This document shows positions 26,797 through 36,554 of a stretch of DNA of 64,000 nt, piece after piece. The translations under genes were made by a program, and so were the position numbers. The DNA comes from Longispora fulva (GTDB taxonomy: Bacteria > Actinomycetota > Actinomycetes > Mycobacteriales > Micromonosporaceae), in contig NZ_JADOUF010000001.1 in assembly GCF_015751905.1 (NCBI RefSeq), positions 3,968,001-4,032,000 of the forward strand, in the 5' to 3' direction. Position 1 is the first letter of the stretch, and the number at the start of each line of letters is the position of its first letter. The notes under the pieces were generated by a model. The model was not told the DNA's origin and did not search any database. It saw nothing but the letters and a program-made list of their open reading frames with translations.

Positions 26797-29055
26797 TCAG
26801 CCGAGGCGCATCCGGCGGCGGTTCGTCACGAACAGGGTCGCTCCGACCCCGAGGAAGGCCAGGCCGGCGGCCGACCCGCCCAGGATCCACGGGCTGCCCG
26901 TGTCGCCGCGCGCCGCCGGCCGGCGGGGCGGCGCGGCCGTGGGCGGGGGCGTCGCCGGCGGCGGGAGCTGGTAGCCCGCGCCGTGGGTGTGGTCGTTGAC
27001 CCCGGGCGCGCCGCTGGTCAGGTTCACGACCGGGCCGTCGGAGTCCACGGCGCGTTCGGTGCCCCGGGCCGCCGGGGCGGGGACGAGTGCCGCGGCGTCC
27101 GGCCGGTCGGGGATCCCCGAGGTGTCGGCGGTGGTCGCGTCGAACCGCAGCTGGTAGTCGGTGTCGGGCCGGACCGGGAACCGGTACTCGCCGCGCTGGT
27201 CGGTGGTGGCGGTCCGCGCGCCCGCCGGGTCGGTCAGGGTGACCGTCGCGCCGGGCAGCGGCTCCTCCGACGGGTCCTGCGACCCGTCGCCGTCCCGGTC
27301 GAACCACACCCGGCCGCCGGTCCACAGCGGGGGCGGCGCGCAGAGCAGTTCCAGGTCGCCGAAGCCGTTGGCCCGACCGAAACCGTTGTCGACCGCGAAG
27401 TCGCCGTTCGCCCGGCCGGTGGCGTTGTCGAACGTGCGGGTGCCGGTGGTGGTCGTCGAGGCGGTGTCCCGGAACCGGGGCGCGAAGGCCAGGCCGCCGG
27501 ACGCCCGGCCGGCGTCCGGGTAGTACTCGTGGACGCCCGGCTGCTGCGGGCCGGTCGGGGGGTGTCCGGGGCAGGTCAGCGCCTCGCCGTCCCAGACGTA
27601 GCCGTCGGCGGTCAGGCAGACCCGGGTCACGTCGCCCATCGCCGGATCCAGGGAACGTCGCTGCTGGTCGACCGCGCCGACCGGGCCCGGGGCGTCGCGG
27701 CCGGCCTGGTCGCCGAGCCGGTCGCGGAAGCCGAGCACCATCGAGCCGTCCCGGTCGAAGACCAGGTCCGACAGGATCGGCTGCGGGCGGTTCGCCTGCC
27801 GGAACCATCCCCTTCCGGGTACGTCCGGATCGTCGAAGGTCCCGTCGGCGCTGTTGTACGGCTCGTACGTCGGCTGCCACGGCCGCCAGTAGGTGTCCCC
27901 CGGCCGGGTGCCGCGCCGGTGGTCCAGCGGATGGGCGACCACTGTGGTGAAGGCCGTGCCGTCGAACCGGAGCACGTACGCGCGCAGGTCCTCCCGTTTC
28001 TGGCTGCGCTCGGCGGTGCAGGTGCCGCCCACGTACACCGCGCCGTCGTGGTAACCGAGGCCGTAGGGCCTCCAGTCGTCGGGGCCGGTCGGGCAGCCCG
28101 GGTCGGGGACCGGGACGATCCGCTCGGGGGCGGCGGCCGTGGGGCCGGCGGCGTCGTAGAGGTACAGGGCGCGGGCCCGCAGGCCGACGACGTACAGGGT
28201 CCGGCCGTCGGCGGACAGCTCCAGGTCGCCGAGCCCCTCCCTGCCGACGGCGTTGTTGACCGCGAGACTGTCGCGGTCCAGGTCGGCGGCGTGCGCGGCG
28301 GTACCGGCGTCCGGCACGGTCGCGAACGTCGACACCGTGTGCGCCGCCCGGTCGACGACGTACACGCCACCGGGGCCGGCCGGGCCGTAGCCGGCCATCC
28401 GTCGGGTGAGCGCGCCGACGAACAGCCGATCGCGGTCCCGCTGGTACGCCAGCCCGTACGTCGCGCCGACCTGGCCGGTGACCGCCTCGACCGTCGGGGT
28501 CCCCGCCCGGTCGTAGGGCCAGGAGACGACGGCCCGGCTGTCCGGGGTGCCGGCCGCGCCCTGCCGGGGGCACGGGGTGACAAGGAGCGGGGTGGCGTGG
28601 CAGTAGTCGGCCGGATCGTGCACGCCGGCGAGGACGGTGGCGTTCCGCCCGCCGCGCACGTCCACGAACGCGACCGGTGGCGACAGGCTCGGGGCGGGGC
28701 CGCCGGCCGGAGCGGGGCGCAGGAAGGACCTCGCCGCCGGGATGACGACCTCGACCCGGTACCGGCCGCCGGTCAGCGGGCCGGCCGCCGGGTCGACGGT
28801 GGCCACCCCGCCGGCGTCGGTGGTGGTGTCCTGGGTGCCGCCGGCGTCGTCGGTGAGCCGGACCAGGATGCCCGGCTCGCCGAGCTCCAGCCCGGGGGTG
28901 TGGCTACCGTCGGAGTTGACGTCGCGGACGACGGTGACCGTGACGGTGCCGTCGGCCGCGGCGGCCCGGGCGGGGGCGGTGCCGGCCAGGGCGAGTCCGA
29001 CGAGGAACGCGGTCGCGGCGGCGTTCCGTGGCCCGTGTCCCCGCGCTACCGGCAT
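26797..29055 (-). CDS. Large secreted surface protein with SdrD-B-like and beta-propeller-like regions
   Basis: 752 residues. A signal peptide ends near residue 33. An SdrD-B/CNA-B-like beta domain with DVNSDG follows, then a long central region of repeated strands (LADLDRDSL, GDLELSADGRTLYVVG) resembling a beta-propeller. A second SdrD-B-like domain (VWFDRDGDGSQDPSEEPLPGA) precedes a Pro-rich stalk, a membrane helix and NRRRMRLG. The tail before the helix reads ARGDTGSP, with no LPxTG, so anchoring is probably by the helix itself. ATG 29055 was chosen; a TTG four codons earlier is possible. Function unknown, likely adhesin- or matrix-like. Confidence 0.75.
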   Translation of the reverse strand: MPVARGHGPRNAAATAFLVGLALAGTAPARAAAADGTVTVTVVRDVNSDGSHTPGLELGEPGILVRLTDDAGGTQDTTTDAGGVATVDPAAGPLTGGRYRVEVVIPAARSFLRPAPAGGPAPSLSPPVAFVDVRGGRNATVLAGVHDPADYCHATPLLVTPCPRQGAAGTPDSRAVVSWPYDRAGTPTVEAVTGQVGATYGLAYQRDRDRLFVGALTRRMAGYGPAGPGGVYVVDRAAHTVSTFATVPDAGTAAHAADLDRDSLAVNNAVGREGLGDLELSADGRTLYVVGLRARALYLYDAAGPTAAAPERIVPVPDPGCPTGPDDWRPYGLGYHDGAVYVGGTCTAERSQKREDLRAYVLRFDGTAFTTVVAHPLDHRRGTRPGDTYWRPWQPTYEPYNSADGTFDDPDVPGRGWFRQANRPQPILSDLVFDRDGSMVLGFRDRLGDQAGRDAPGPVGAVDQQRRSLDPAMGDVTRVCLTADGYVWDGEALTCPGHPPTGPQQPGVHEYYPDAGRASGGLAFAPRFRDTASTTTTGTRTFDNATGRANGDFAVDNGFGRANGFGDLELLCAPPPLWTGGRVWFDRDGDGSQDPSEEPLPGATVTLTDPAGARTATTDQRGEYRFPVRPDTDYQLRFDATTADTSGIPDRPDAAALVPAPAARGTERAVDSDGPVVNLTSGAPGVNDHTHGAGYQLPPPATPPPTAAPPRRPAARGDTGSPWILGGSAAGLAFLGVGATLFVTNRRRMRLG

Positions 29056-29321
29056 CCGCCCGACCAATCCTTCGGAGTGATCTAAACAGACTTACGGTAC
29101 ATTTCCCCACCCGGAATCGCGGCGGGACACGCCTGTGCCGACCAGGCCCGGTCCGATCAGTGGGGTGCGGCCGAAGCGGACCTGGGCGCTGGCGGCGTCC
29201 GGGGTCCGGGGTCCACCGTGGCCGCGACGATCTGGACGTGCTCGGCCTCGACCTCCGCGAACGGGGCAGCGGCCGGCTCCGAAGGAAGGTTAGGATCCTG
29301 TGCCCCACACCCCCGGCTGAA

Positions 29322-30473
29322 ATGAACCCTCCTGTGAATCGCACGCTCTCCCGGTCGGCGCGTACCCGGGCCGCCGGCGTAGCCGTGGCCACCGTCGTCG
29401 CCGCCCTCAGCGCCTTCGGCTCGCCAGCGCAGGCCGCTGCCCCGACCGTCGACCTCAAGGTGCAGGTCGGCGCCGTCTCGTTCGGAGCGGGTAGCTCCGT
29501 CTCCATCGACAAGCTCACGGTGACCAACGCCGGCACGGCGAAGGCCACGAAGGTCACGGCAACCATCGAGTTGATCGACGGCGGCGCGACTCCCCCGCTG
29601 ACGTTCACGACCCAGCGGGCCTGGCGTGCGCCGAGCGCCTGCGTCCTGGTCGGCCCGGCCAAGGTGACCTGCCCGCTGGACGACCTCGACGCCGCCGGCT
29701 CCACCTCCCAGGGGCTGAACCTCCCCGCCGACGAGCGCAGCCATGTCCCCGGCGGGCCGAACCCGGTTCCGATGCCGGTCAAGGCGAAGGTGACGGTCGC
29801 CGCCGAGCAGACCGACGCCGCCCCGACCGACAATGCGGCGACCTCCGGTCAGGTTCAGCGCACCGTGACGGCCAGCGCTGTGGACTGGACCGCCCGGGCA
29901 CTGCCCGTGCACGGCAAGGTCGGCGATGTGGTGAACGTGCCCGTGAGCGCTTTCTACCCGTCGCCGAGCGGGGGTGGCGCCCTCGGCTACCCGGTCGCGG
30001 AGCTGATCGACCGGCGGGTGGCACCGCCCGGCACCGAATGGGCCTGGGCGCTTCCCGCCTTCTGCCTGGACATGAAGCCCGGTGTCGAGCGCCGCTGCAA
30101 CTCGATCACCGAGATCCCCGCGACGGCCGGCGAGCCGGACTCCTTCCAGCTCCCGCTGCGGATCGTCTCCCAGGAGGTCGGAGAGGGCGAGTTCCGGGTC
30201 GAGGGCATGGGCGGCGACCCGAACCCGGCCAACAACTGCGCCCGGATCATCGTCACGGTCGACGGGGCCCCGGCGAGGACGACGCCCGTCACCCCGGCCT
30301 GCGCCCAGCCCGCCCCGAAGCCGAGCGGCTCCGCGTCGCCGACGGCCACCGGTGCTCTGCCCGTCACGGGGACGAACACGACGGCCTTCGTCGCGGCCGG
30401 TGCGGCGCTCGTCCTGGCCGGTACCGCCGTGTTGTTCGCGCTGCGCCGCCGTCGCCGCGCCTTCACCGCCTGA
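29322..30473 (+). CDS. LPVTG-anchored cell-surface protein
   Basis: 383 residues. Order: signal peptide (…SPAQAAAP, ~1-39), two beta-rich CARDB/DUF11-like repeats (VDLKVQVG, LTVTNAGTAKATKVTATI), a Pro/Ser/Thr linker, sorting motif LPVTG at 346-350, hydrophobic helix and the basic end ALRRRRRAF. It should be linked to the wall by a sortase. No active sortase gene is in this window; the sortase-fold protein at 48718-49692 lacks its catalytic residues. ATG 29322 has no clear RBS and GTG 29334 is an alternative. It is divergent from the large surface protein. Confidence 0.78.
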   Translation: MNPPVNRTLSRSARTRAAGVAVATVVAALSAFGSPAQAAAPTVDLKVQVGAVSFGAGSSVSIDKLTVTNAGTAKATKVTATIELIDGGATPPLTFTTQRAWRAPSACVLVGPAKVTCPLDDLDAAGSTSQGLNLPADERSHVPGGPNPVPMPVKAKVTVAAEQTDAAPTDNAATSGQVQRTVTASAVDWTARALPVHGKVGDVVNVPVSAFYPSPSGGGALGYPVAELIDRRVAPPGTEWAWALPAFCLDMKPGVERRCNSITEIPATAGEPDSFQLPLRIVSQEVGEGEFRVEGMGGDPNPANNCARIIVTVDGAPARTTPVTPACAQPAPKPSGSASPTATGALPVTGTNTTAFVAAGAALVLAGTAVLFALRRRRRAFTA

Positions 30474-30494
30474 CAGCTGGCGGTCGCACGCAGT

Positions 30495-30534
30495 GTGCCG
30501 GCCGGTTGTGGGATCTCCCGTGGCCGGCCGGCAC
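30495..30534. terminator. Inverted repeat between convergent genes
   Basis: GTGCCGGCCGG (30495-30505) and CCGGCCGGCAC (30524-30534) form a perfect 11-bp stem with an 18-base loop, 22 bases past the LPVTG gene stop and between it and the convergent kinase gene. It is a likely terminator; no T-run. Confidence 0.5.
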
Positions 30535-30621
30535 GCGTTCGTCCATGGTCCGCCAGCGGCAGCGGTCTGGTGTCGGACCTGGTCAGGTGGTGCTCTCAGG
30601 CTGGGCGCCTTCGGTCGCGGG

Positions 30622-32202
30622 TCAGCCGATGATGATCGTGCAGTCGTTCGTGTAGGGCCCGGCGGTCTCTCCCGTGCTGGACGAGACCAGGAGCCGCACG
30701 TTCGTCTGCGCCGCCGGCCACTTGAAGCCAATGCCGTTGGGTACGCCGATGTCGTATTTTGTGCTGCCGCTGCGGTTCAATGTCGCGCTCCCGGTCGTGG
30801 ACCACGTCCGGCCGGTGCGGACCTGCACCGTGTAGGTGATGGTCACCGCCTTGGCGTCGGAGGCCGCCATGGTGCCCCGGATGACGACGTTGGGGGTCGA
30901 GCAGTTCCACACCACGGTCAGCGGGTTGAACGTCACCGTGGTCGGCGGAGCGGGCGGCGTCGTGGGCGGCTTGGTGGGCGGGCCGGCGGTCGGGGGCTTG
31001 TTCGGGTTGCCGGTGGGCGGGTTCGGCCCGGTGGTCGGGTCGGGGGTCGCGTCCGGCGAGGGCGACCCGGACGGGGTCGGGGTCGCCGACGGGGTCGCCC
31101 CGGGCGTGCCGGTCGGGTCGCCGGGGCTCGGTGGCCCGGTCACCACGGTCTCGCCCGAGCCGAGCGGCGGCGTGGTCGTCTCGCCCGCCGACAGCGCGTA
31201 CCCGGCGGCCCCGCCCCCGACGACGATCAGCAGCACGATCGCCCCGGCGGCGAACCAGGCCCGCTTCGGCCCGCCGACGACGGTCTTGCCCAGCACCGTG
31301 GTCCCGACCGCGCTGCTGTTGGCCTCCGGCCCGGCGAGGGGGAACAGCAGGGCGAGCAGGGCGGCGCGTTCGGCGAGCTTGTTGCGGCCCTTCTCCTCCC
31401 AGCCGGGGCCGTAGCCGGCCGTGGCGACCGCGTCGAGTTCGGCGACGAACTCCGCAGCGTCGGCGGGGCGTTGCAGGGGATCCTTGGCCATGCCCTTGCG
31501 GATGAGCGCGCGGACCGGTTCGGGGGCGTCGTCGACCGGGATCGGGGCCTGCTCGTGCTGGAGCTGCATGGCGGCCTGCACGTCGGCGGCGTACGGCTTG
31601 CGGCCCACCACGCACTCGAAGAACGTGGCCGTGGCCGCGTAGATGTCGGTGCGCGGGCTGGCCGGCTTGCCCTTCCACTGCTCGGGGGCCATGTAGGACG
31701 GGGTACCGGCCGCGACGCCGGTGGCACCGGTGCGCGCGGAGATGCCGAAGTCGGCGAGTTTGCTGTTGCCGGCCGCGTCGATGAGGACGTTCTCGGGCTT
31801 GTAGTCGCGGTGCACGACCCCGGCGGCGTGCGCGGCGGCCAGGCCCAGCAGGGATCCCTTCAGGACGTACAGCGCCGCCTCGGGGCCGGTCGCGCCGTGT
31901 TCCTTGAGCAGGGCGCGCAACGCGACACCGTCGACGAGTTCCATGACGATCGCCGCGGAGTGGTCGGTCTCGACGTACTCGAACAGGCGCACCACATTGG
32001 GGGCCGTCAGCTCGGCGAGGAGTCGGGCCTCGCCCCGGAAGGCGAGCAGGAAGTCCTTCTGCCCGCACAGCTCGGCCGCGAGGTACTTGATCGCGACCCG
32101 CACCCCGGTCACGTCGTGGGTGGCGAGAACGACCCGGCCCGCGCCGCCGCGGCCCAGTTCGCGCACCTCTGTGTAACCCTGCACCATCCAGGTGTCGGTC
32201 AT
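30622..32202 (-). CDS. Membrane Ser/Thr protein kinase (Hanks type)
   Basis: 526 residues. The kinase domain ~8-265 has GRGGAGRV, VAIK (Lys39), HRDYKPEN (131-138) and DFG (151-153), so it should be active; Tyr replaces the usual Leu/Val after HRD. A juxtamembrane segment leads to a helix (WFAAGAIVLLIVVGGGAAGYAL), a long Pro/Thr/Gly stalk and an extracellular ~105-residue beta domain with two cysteines and no PASTA motif. ATG 32202 follows GGAG. The 269-residue gene upstream is on the same strand 76 bases away and might be a partner or substrate. Confidence 0.92.
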   Translation of the reverse strand: MTDTWMVQGYTEVRELGRGGAGRVVLATHDVTGVRVAIKYLAAELCGQKDFLLAFRGEARLLAELTAPNVVRLFEYVETDHSAAIVMELVDGVALRALLKEHGATGPEAALYVLKGSLLGLAAAHAAGVVHRDYKPENVLIDAAGNSKLADFGISARTGATGVAAGTPSYMAPEQWKGKPASPRTDIYAATATFFECVVGRKPYAADVQAAMQLQHEQAPIPVDDAPEPVRALIRKGMAKDPLQRPADAAEFVAELDAVATAGYGPGWEEKGRNKLAERAALLALLFPLAGPEANSSAVGTTVLGKTVVGGPKRAWFAAGAIVLLIVVGGGAAGYALSAGETTTPPLGSGETVVTGPPSPGDPTGTPGATPSATPTPSGSPSPDATPDPTTGPNPPTGNPNKPPTAGPPTKPPTTPPAPPTTVTFNPLTVVWNCSTPNVVIRGTMAASDAKAVTITYTVQVRTGRTWSTTGSATLNRSGSTKYDIGVPNGIGFKWPAAQTNVRLLVSSSTGETAGPYTNDCTIIIG

Positions 32203-32278
32203 GGCTGATACTCCGTCCACGGCGGTCGATGGCGAGGGCGTCGGCGGGATTCTGCCTGGAAACCCGCCCGCACGCAAT

Positions 32279-33088
32279 TCAGCTCTTCCGGGGACCGGTC
32301 GGCCGGCGGATCAGGCTGGCCGCCCCGCCGCCGATGACCCCGCCGGCCGCGACGCCGGCCGCGCCGTACAGGACGCCGGTGACCGGGCTGTCGTCGTCGG
32401 CGGCGGTGGGCAGCAGGCTGTGGGCGGCGCCGGAGACGCCGGGGGTCGGTGCGGGAGGCAGCACCTCGTAGGTGGTGGGGACGCCGCCGGCGGGGGTGAG
32501 GACGCCGGTCTGGGCGGGTGCGTCGAGTGGCGGGGCGGAGGCGTCGACCGGGGCGGCGGAGGGGGACGCGACCGGCAGATCCGGCGGATCCACCGGCGGG
32601 ACTGTCGGGTCGGTCCCGAGCGCCGGCCCGGCCGGGCCCGCCGGGCCCACGGGCAGGTGCGGGTCGAGCGGCCCCACGGTCGGCCCGCCGGCCAGCGGCG
32701 GGTGCGGATCGACGACGACATGCGGATCCAGGCCGATCGGCCCCACGGCGGGGCCCACGACATGCGGGTCCACGACGACGTGCGGATCCACCGCGAGGTG
32801 CGGCGGCATGCTGATCAGGGGCTGGTGCACGGAGCCCAGCTCGGCGCTCCAGTCGAGGCCGTGCGGGATGAGGGACACCGACGCGCCGCCGAAGCCGGTC
32901 TTGGACAGCCGCGCGCCCAGCGCCGTCGGCCCGGCGTCGGTGCGGGCGTCGACGAGCTTGCGGAGCTTTTCGGTCTCGTCCGCGCCGAGTCGGTAGATTC
33001 GAGCGACCTCGTCAGGGTTCGTCCGGGCGTGGACGGCGAATTCGTCGTCGATCGCCATCCGCGCGATCAGGTCTCGGTAGAGCGACAT
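32279..33088 (-). CDS. LigA/Nif11-leader-like protein with DPH repeats and C-terminal helix
   Basis: 269 residues; not firmly recognised. Residues 1-~50 (SLYRDLIARMAIDDEF, NPDEVARIYRLGADE) resemble the small helical LigA-like domain that also serves as leader in some ribosomal peptides. Residues ~90-140 hold repeats of DPHVVVDPH and DPHLP, followed by Pro/Ala/Asp-rich sequence. A glycine-rich hydrophobic segment (VLYGAAGVAAGGVIGGGAASL) near the C terminus could insert in the membrane. AGGAGGAGG precedes the ATG. It lies upstream of the Ser/Thr kinase gene and is divergent from the LAL regulator. No modification enzyme is nearby, so a RiPP role is only a thought. Confidence 0.6.
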   Translation of the reverse strand: MSLYRDLIARMAIDDEFAVHARTNPDEVARIYRLGADETEKLRKLVDARTDAGPTALGARLSKTGFGGASVSLIPHGLDWSAELGSVHQPLISMPPHLAVDPHVVVDPHVVGPAVGPIGLDPHVVVDPHPPLAGGPTVGPLDPHLPVGPAGPAGPALGTDPTVPPVDPPDLPVASPSAAPVDASAPPLDAPAQTGVLTPAGGVPTTYEVLPPAPTPGVSGAAHSLLPTAADDDSPVTGVLYGAAGVAAGGVIGGGAASLIRRPTGPRKS

Positions 33089-33203
33089 CTGCGGCCTCCT
33101 CCTTCTATGCTGAGCGAGCCTAGGGAGCACGGGGGGCGTGCGAACATCCGGTTGAGTACGGATCTTTCCCGGGGACCGGACATCCGTAGCCTGGGGAGGC
33201 GTC

Positions 33204-35729
33204 GTGGATCTCGTGGGTCGGGAGCGGGAGCTGACCCTGCTGCGCACCCAGGTCCAGGCCATTAAAGACGGACAATTCCGATGTGTACTGGTTGGTGGCG
33301 ACCCGGGCGTCGGCAAGTCCCGCCTGCTCGCGGAGCTGGACGACGGCATCCGGTACGTACGCGGCGTCTGCGTACCGAGCCCGGACGCCCCTCCGCTGTG
33401 GCCTTGGCGGTACGTGTTGTCCGCCCTCGGCCGGCCGGTCCCGGAGGGCTCCGGTTTCGACCTCCTCGTCCGGTACGCCGACGAGTTGCTCGCCGCCGCC
33501 GACGAGCCGCTCCTCGTGGTGGTGGACGATCTCCAGCACGCCGACCCGGCGACGGCCAGCCTGTTCGCCCACCTGGCGGCGCTGTCCCCGGCCCGTCCCC
33601 TGGGCGTGCTCGGCGCGTACCGGGGCGAGAGCAGCCCCGTGCAGGCCACCGGCCCGGCCGTGGCGCGGATCCGGCTGCGCGGGCTGGACGCGGCGGGCGT
33701 GGGCTCGTACCTGGAGAAACTGCTGCACCGCCCCGTGCCGGCGCCGGTCGTGGCCGAACTGCGCCGCCGCACGGAGGGCAACCCGCACCTGCTCGCCGAG
33801 ATCGTGCCGCACCTGACGCCCGCGGACCTCGACGGCCGGGGGGACCGGCTGCCGATCCGGTGGCCGGCGGAGGCCCGGGCGGAGGCCGTGGCCCGGATCG
33901 ACGCGCTAGCGCCGGGGACCCGGCGGATGCTGGCGACGGCGAGCGTGATCGGCCGCGAGTTCGACCTGGCGATCCTCGAGAAGGTCGGCGCGGCCGCGAC
34001 CCCGTCGGCCGCCGAACTCCTAGCCGCGGGCGGCCCGGCCACCCCGGAGGCCCACGACGGGATCGACCCGCTCACCGCCCTCGACGAGGGCGTCTCCGCC
34101 GGCCTGCTCACCGCACTCCCCGGCCAGGTCTACGCCTTCGACCGCGCCGTCACCCGCGAGGTCCTCTACGAGTCACTTCCGGCCCGCGACCGCGCCCTCG
34201 TCCATGAGGCGACCGCCGACGCGCTGACGGCGTTCAGCGCCGACGTCGGCGAGCGCGGCCCCACGGCGGCCGAGCTGGCCCACCACCTGGTCGCGGCGGC
34301 CGTCCTCGGTGGCGACGACCGGCTCGACCGGGCGATCTCCTACTCGGTGGCCGCCGGTACCACCGAGGACGTCGGCCCGCACGAGGCCGCCGGACACTTC
34401 GCGGCGGCCGTCCGGCTCGCGGTCCGGGCGGACTGGCCACCGGCGGCGCTCGGCCGGCTCGTCGTGGCGCTCGGCAGGGCCCGGCTGGCCGTCGGCGACC
34501 TCGCGGACGGCAGGGGGGTGCTCGCCGCCGCCGCCCGGCACGCCCGCCGGGCCGGGGACGCCGAGCTGCTGACCCAGATCGCGCTCAGCCACGGGCCGCG
34601 CGCCGGCCTGGGCGACACCGCTCCCCCACCGGACCAGGCCCTGGTCGCCCTGCTGCGCGAGGCCCTGGCCGGCGAGGTGGCGGACCCCGCCCCGCTGCGG
34701 GCCCGGCTCGCGGTCGAGCTCGTCGGTACCCCCGAAGCGGCCCCCCTCGCGGAGACGGCGGGCGACGGCCCGGAGGCGCTGCTGGCGCTGTACGCGGTGG
34801 ACCCCCGCCCCGGGTACGCCGCGGCGGCCCTGCGCGCCGCCACCGACCCGTTGACGGAGTGCCGGGCCCGGCTGGCCGTCGCGCACCACCAGCTCGAGCT
34901 GGGCGCGGTGGCCCCGGCCCGCCGGGAACTGGACGAGGTGACCCGGCTGCGCCTCAAGACCCCGCTGGGCCGGTGGTGGTCCGCCCAGGCCGAGGCGCAC
35001 GTGGCGATCCTGTCCGGCGACCTGGAACGCGCCGAACCGCTGGTGGACGCCGCGCGCGAGATCGGCAGGGGCGCCGACGCGCACGCCGCGGCCCTGGGCC
35101 ATCTGGCGCAGCTGACCACGTTGCGCGCGTTGCAGGGCCGGCTGCCGGACCTGGCCCCGGCACTGGCCGACCTGGACCACCCGGCGCCCCGTCCACCGTG
35201 GCTGGCCGCCGCCGCGGCGCTGGTCGCCGCGCACCGGGGCGAGTCGGCGATCGCTGAGGCCCTGCTGGAGGCGGCGCTCGGCGACGAGCGCGGCAGCCTG
35301 TGGACGTCGGTGCTGCTCCTGGAGGTCGCGGCCCTCGTCGGGCACGCGGCGGCGGCCGAGCGGCTGACCAGCGCCCTGAGCCCGCACGCGCACCGTTGGA
35401 TCGTGATCGGCCCGGCGGTCAGCTCGGCCGGCCCTGTGGCGCTGGTGCTGGCCCGGGCGGGCGTGGATCCGCGGCGGACCGCCGGCTGGTTGGAACTGGC
35501 GGGCACGATGGTCGCCGGGACGCCGTGGGAGGTGCCGGAGGCCCGCACGCCGGGGCTGACCCGGCGCGAGCAGGAGGTGATGGAGCTGGCCGTGGGGGGC
35601 GCGTCGGCGAAGGACATCGCCGAACGCCTGTTCATCGGCGAGCGCACGGTGGAGACCCACCTGGCGAACATCTACCGCAAACTCGGCGTCCGGTCCCGGA
35701 TCGAACTCCTCGCCCTGCACAGACCCTGA
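33204..35729 (+). CDS. LAL-type LuxR transcriptional regulator
   Basis: 841 residues, within the 800-1000 range of large ATP-binding LuxR regulators. An N-terminal AAA/STAND ATPase has Walker A GGDPGVGKSR (31-40) and Walker B LLVVVDDLQHADPAT, then a long helical TPR-like middle, and a C-terminal LuxR helix-turn-helix (LTRREQEVMELAVGGASAKDIA, TVETHLANIYRKLGV). GGGGAGG is four bases before the GTG start, a short spacing; GTG 33213 is an alternative. Its target is unknown; the divergent gene at 33088 is a candidate. Confidence 0.92.
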   Translation: MDLVGRERELTLLRTQVQAIKDGQFRCVLVGGDPGVGKSRLLAELDDGIRYVRGVCVPSPDAPPLWPWRYVLSALGRPVPEGSGFDLLVRYADELLAAADEPLLVVVDDLQHADPATASLFAHLAALSPARPLGVLGAYRGESSPVQATGPAVARIRLRGLDAAGVGSYLEKLLHRPVPAPVVAELRRRTEGNPHLLAEIVPHLTPADLDGRGDRLPIRWPAEARAEAVARIDALAPGTRRMLATASVIGREFDLAILEKVGAAATPSAAELLAAGGPATPEAHDGIDPLTALDEGVSAGLLTALPGQVYAFDRAVTREVLYESLPARDRALVHEATADALTAFSADVGERGPTAAELAHHLVAAAVLGGDDRLDRAISYSVAAGTTEDVGPHEAAGHFAAAVRLAVRADWPPAALGRLVVALGRARLAVGDLADGRGVLAAAARHARRAGDAELLTQIALSHGPRAGLGDTAPPPDQALVALLREALAGEVADPAPLRARLAVELVGTPEAAPLAETAGDGPEALLALYAVDPRPGYAAAALRAATDPLTECRARLAVAHHQLELGAVAPARRELDEVTRLRLKTPLGRWWSAQAEAHVAILSGDLERAEPLVDAAREIGRGADAHAAALGHLAQLTTLRALQGRLPDLAPALADLDHPAPRPPWLAAAAALVAAHRGESAIAEALLEAALGDERGSLWTSVLLLEVAALVGHAAAAERLTSALSPHAHRWIVIGPAVSSAGPVALVLARAGVDPRRTAGWLELAGTMVAGTPWEVPEARTPGLTRREQEVMELAVGGASAKDIAERLFIGERTVETHLANIYRKLGVRSRIELLALHRP

Positions 35730-35738
35730 GAGCGCCGG

Positions 35739-36551
35739 TCAGCTCATCGGCATCCGGTCACCGGAGGGGATCACCAGCGCCGGGAGCATGTCGGGTGCCA
35801 CGAGCACGAGGATCCCGAGCACGAGCAGCACCGCCGATGTCGCGTAGGTGACGACCTTGCGGTGCCAGGGAACCGTCTTCTCGACGGCGATGATGCCGGC
35901 GACGAGCGCCATCCACGGGACGCTCATGACGCCGAGGGCGAACAGCGACGCCATCAACGCCCAGCAGCACCCGACGCACCAGGCCCCGTTCCGCGCGCCC
36001 ATCCGGACCGCGCCGGCGTTGCCCTCGCGCCAGGAGCCCAGCAGCACGCCGAGCGGGCTGCGGCACTTGCCGAGGCAGACGTCCTTGAGCGGCGTCACCT
36101 CGTAGATCGCGGCGACGATCAGGGTCGTGCCGGCGAGGGCGCGACCCGCGTTGTGCCAGGCGAGGGCGTCCCCCAGGATCCTCGTGGCGGTGACGCCGAC
36201 GGTGTAGGCGATCAGGCCGGCGACGGTCCAGGTGAGCAGGTAGCCGGCGGAGAACAGCCACGGGCGCAGCGGCGAGCGTCGCTTCGTCATCCGGGCGTAC
36301 AGCGCGACGGTCGGCGCGACCGACGGGAACATCATCGCGGCCATCATGACGGTCCACACGCCGAGGAACCAGCCCAGGCTCCCGAGGCTGGTCCACGGTC
36401 CCGCGTCCATGCCCCGCATCTGGCGGGCCGTCCACACCCAGCCGACGGCGGCGACGACCCACAGTGCCGCGACGAGACCCAGTCGCGCGCGGGCCGCGGT
36501 GTACACCGGCGCGAGTCCCGTCGCCGGCCCGTTTCCGCCAGAGGTCGCCAT
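35739..36551 (-). CDS. DUF2182 integral membrane protein
   Basis: 270 residues with about seven membrane helices. DUF2182 features: WTVMMAAMMFPSVAPTVALY, TPLKDVCLGKCRSP and GAWCVGCCWALMASLFALGVM. The family is described as a predicted metal-binding membrane protein; the conserved Cys and Met residues seen here fit copper or similar soft metals. It begins three bases after the DUF1326 stop, so the two are one transcript. Function is not established. Confidence 0.85.
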   Translation of the reverse strand: MATSGGNGPATGLAPVYTAARARLGLVAALWVVAAVGWVWTARQMRGMDAGPWTSLGSLGWFLGVWTVMMAAMMFPSVAPTVALYARMTKRRSPLRPWLFSAGYLLTWTVAGLIAYTVGVTATRILGDALAWHNAGRALAGTTLIVAAIYEVTPLKDVCLGKCRSPLGVLLGSWREGNAGAVRMGARNGAWCVGCCWALMASLFALGVMSVPWMALVAGIIAVEKTVPWHRKVVTYATSAVLLVLGILVLVAPDMLPALVIPSGDRMPMS

Positions 36552-36554
36552 CGG

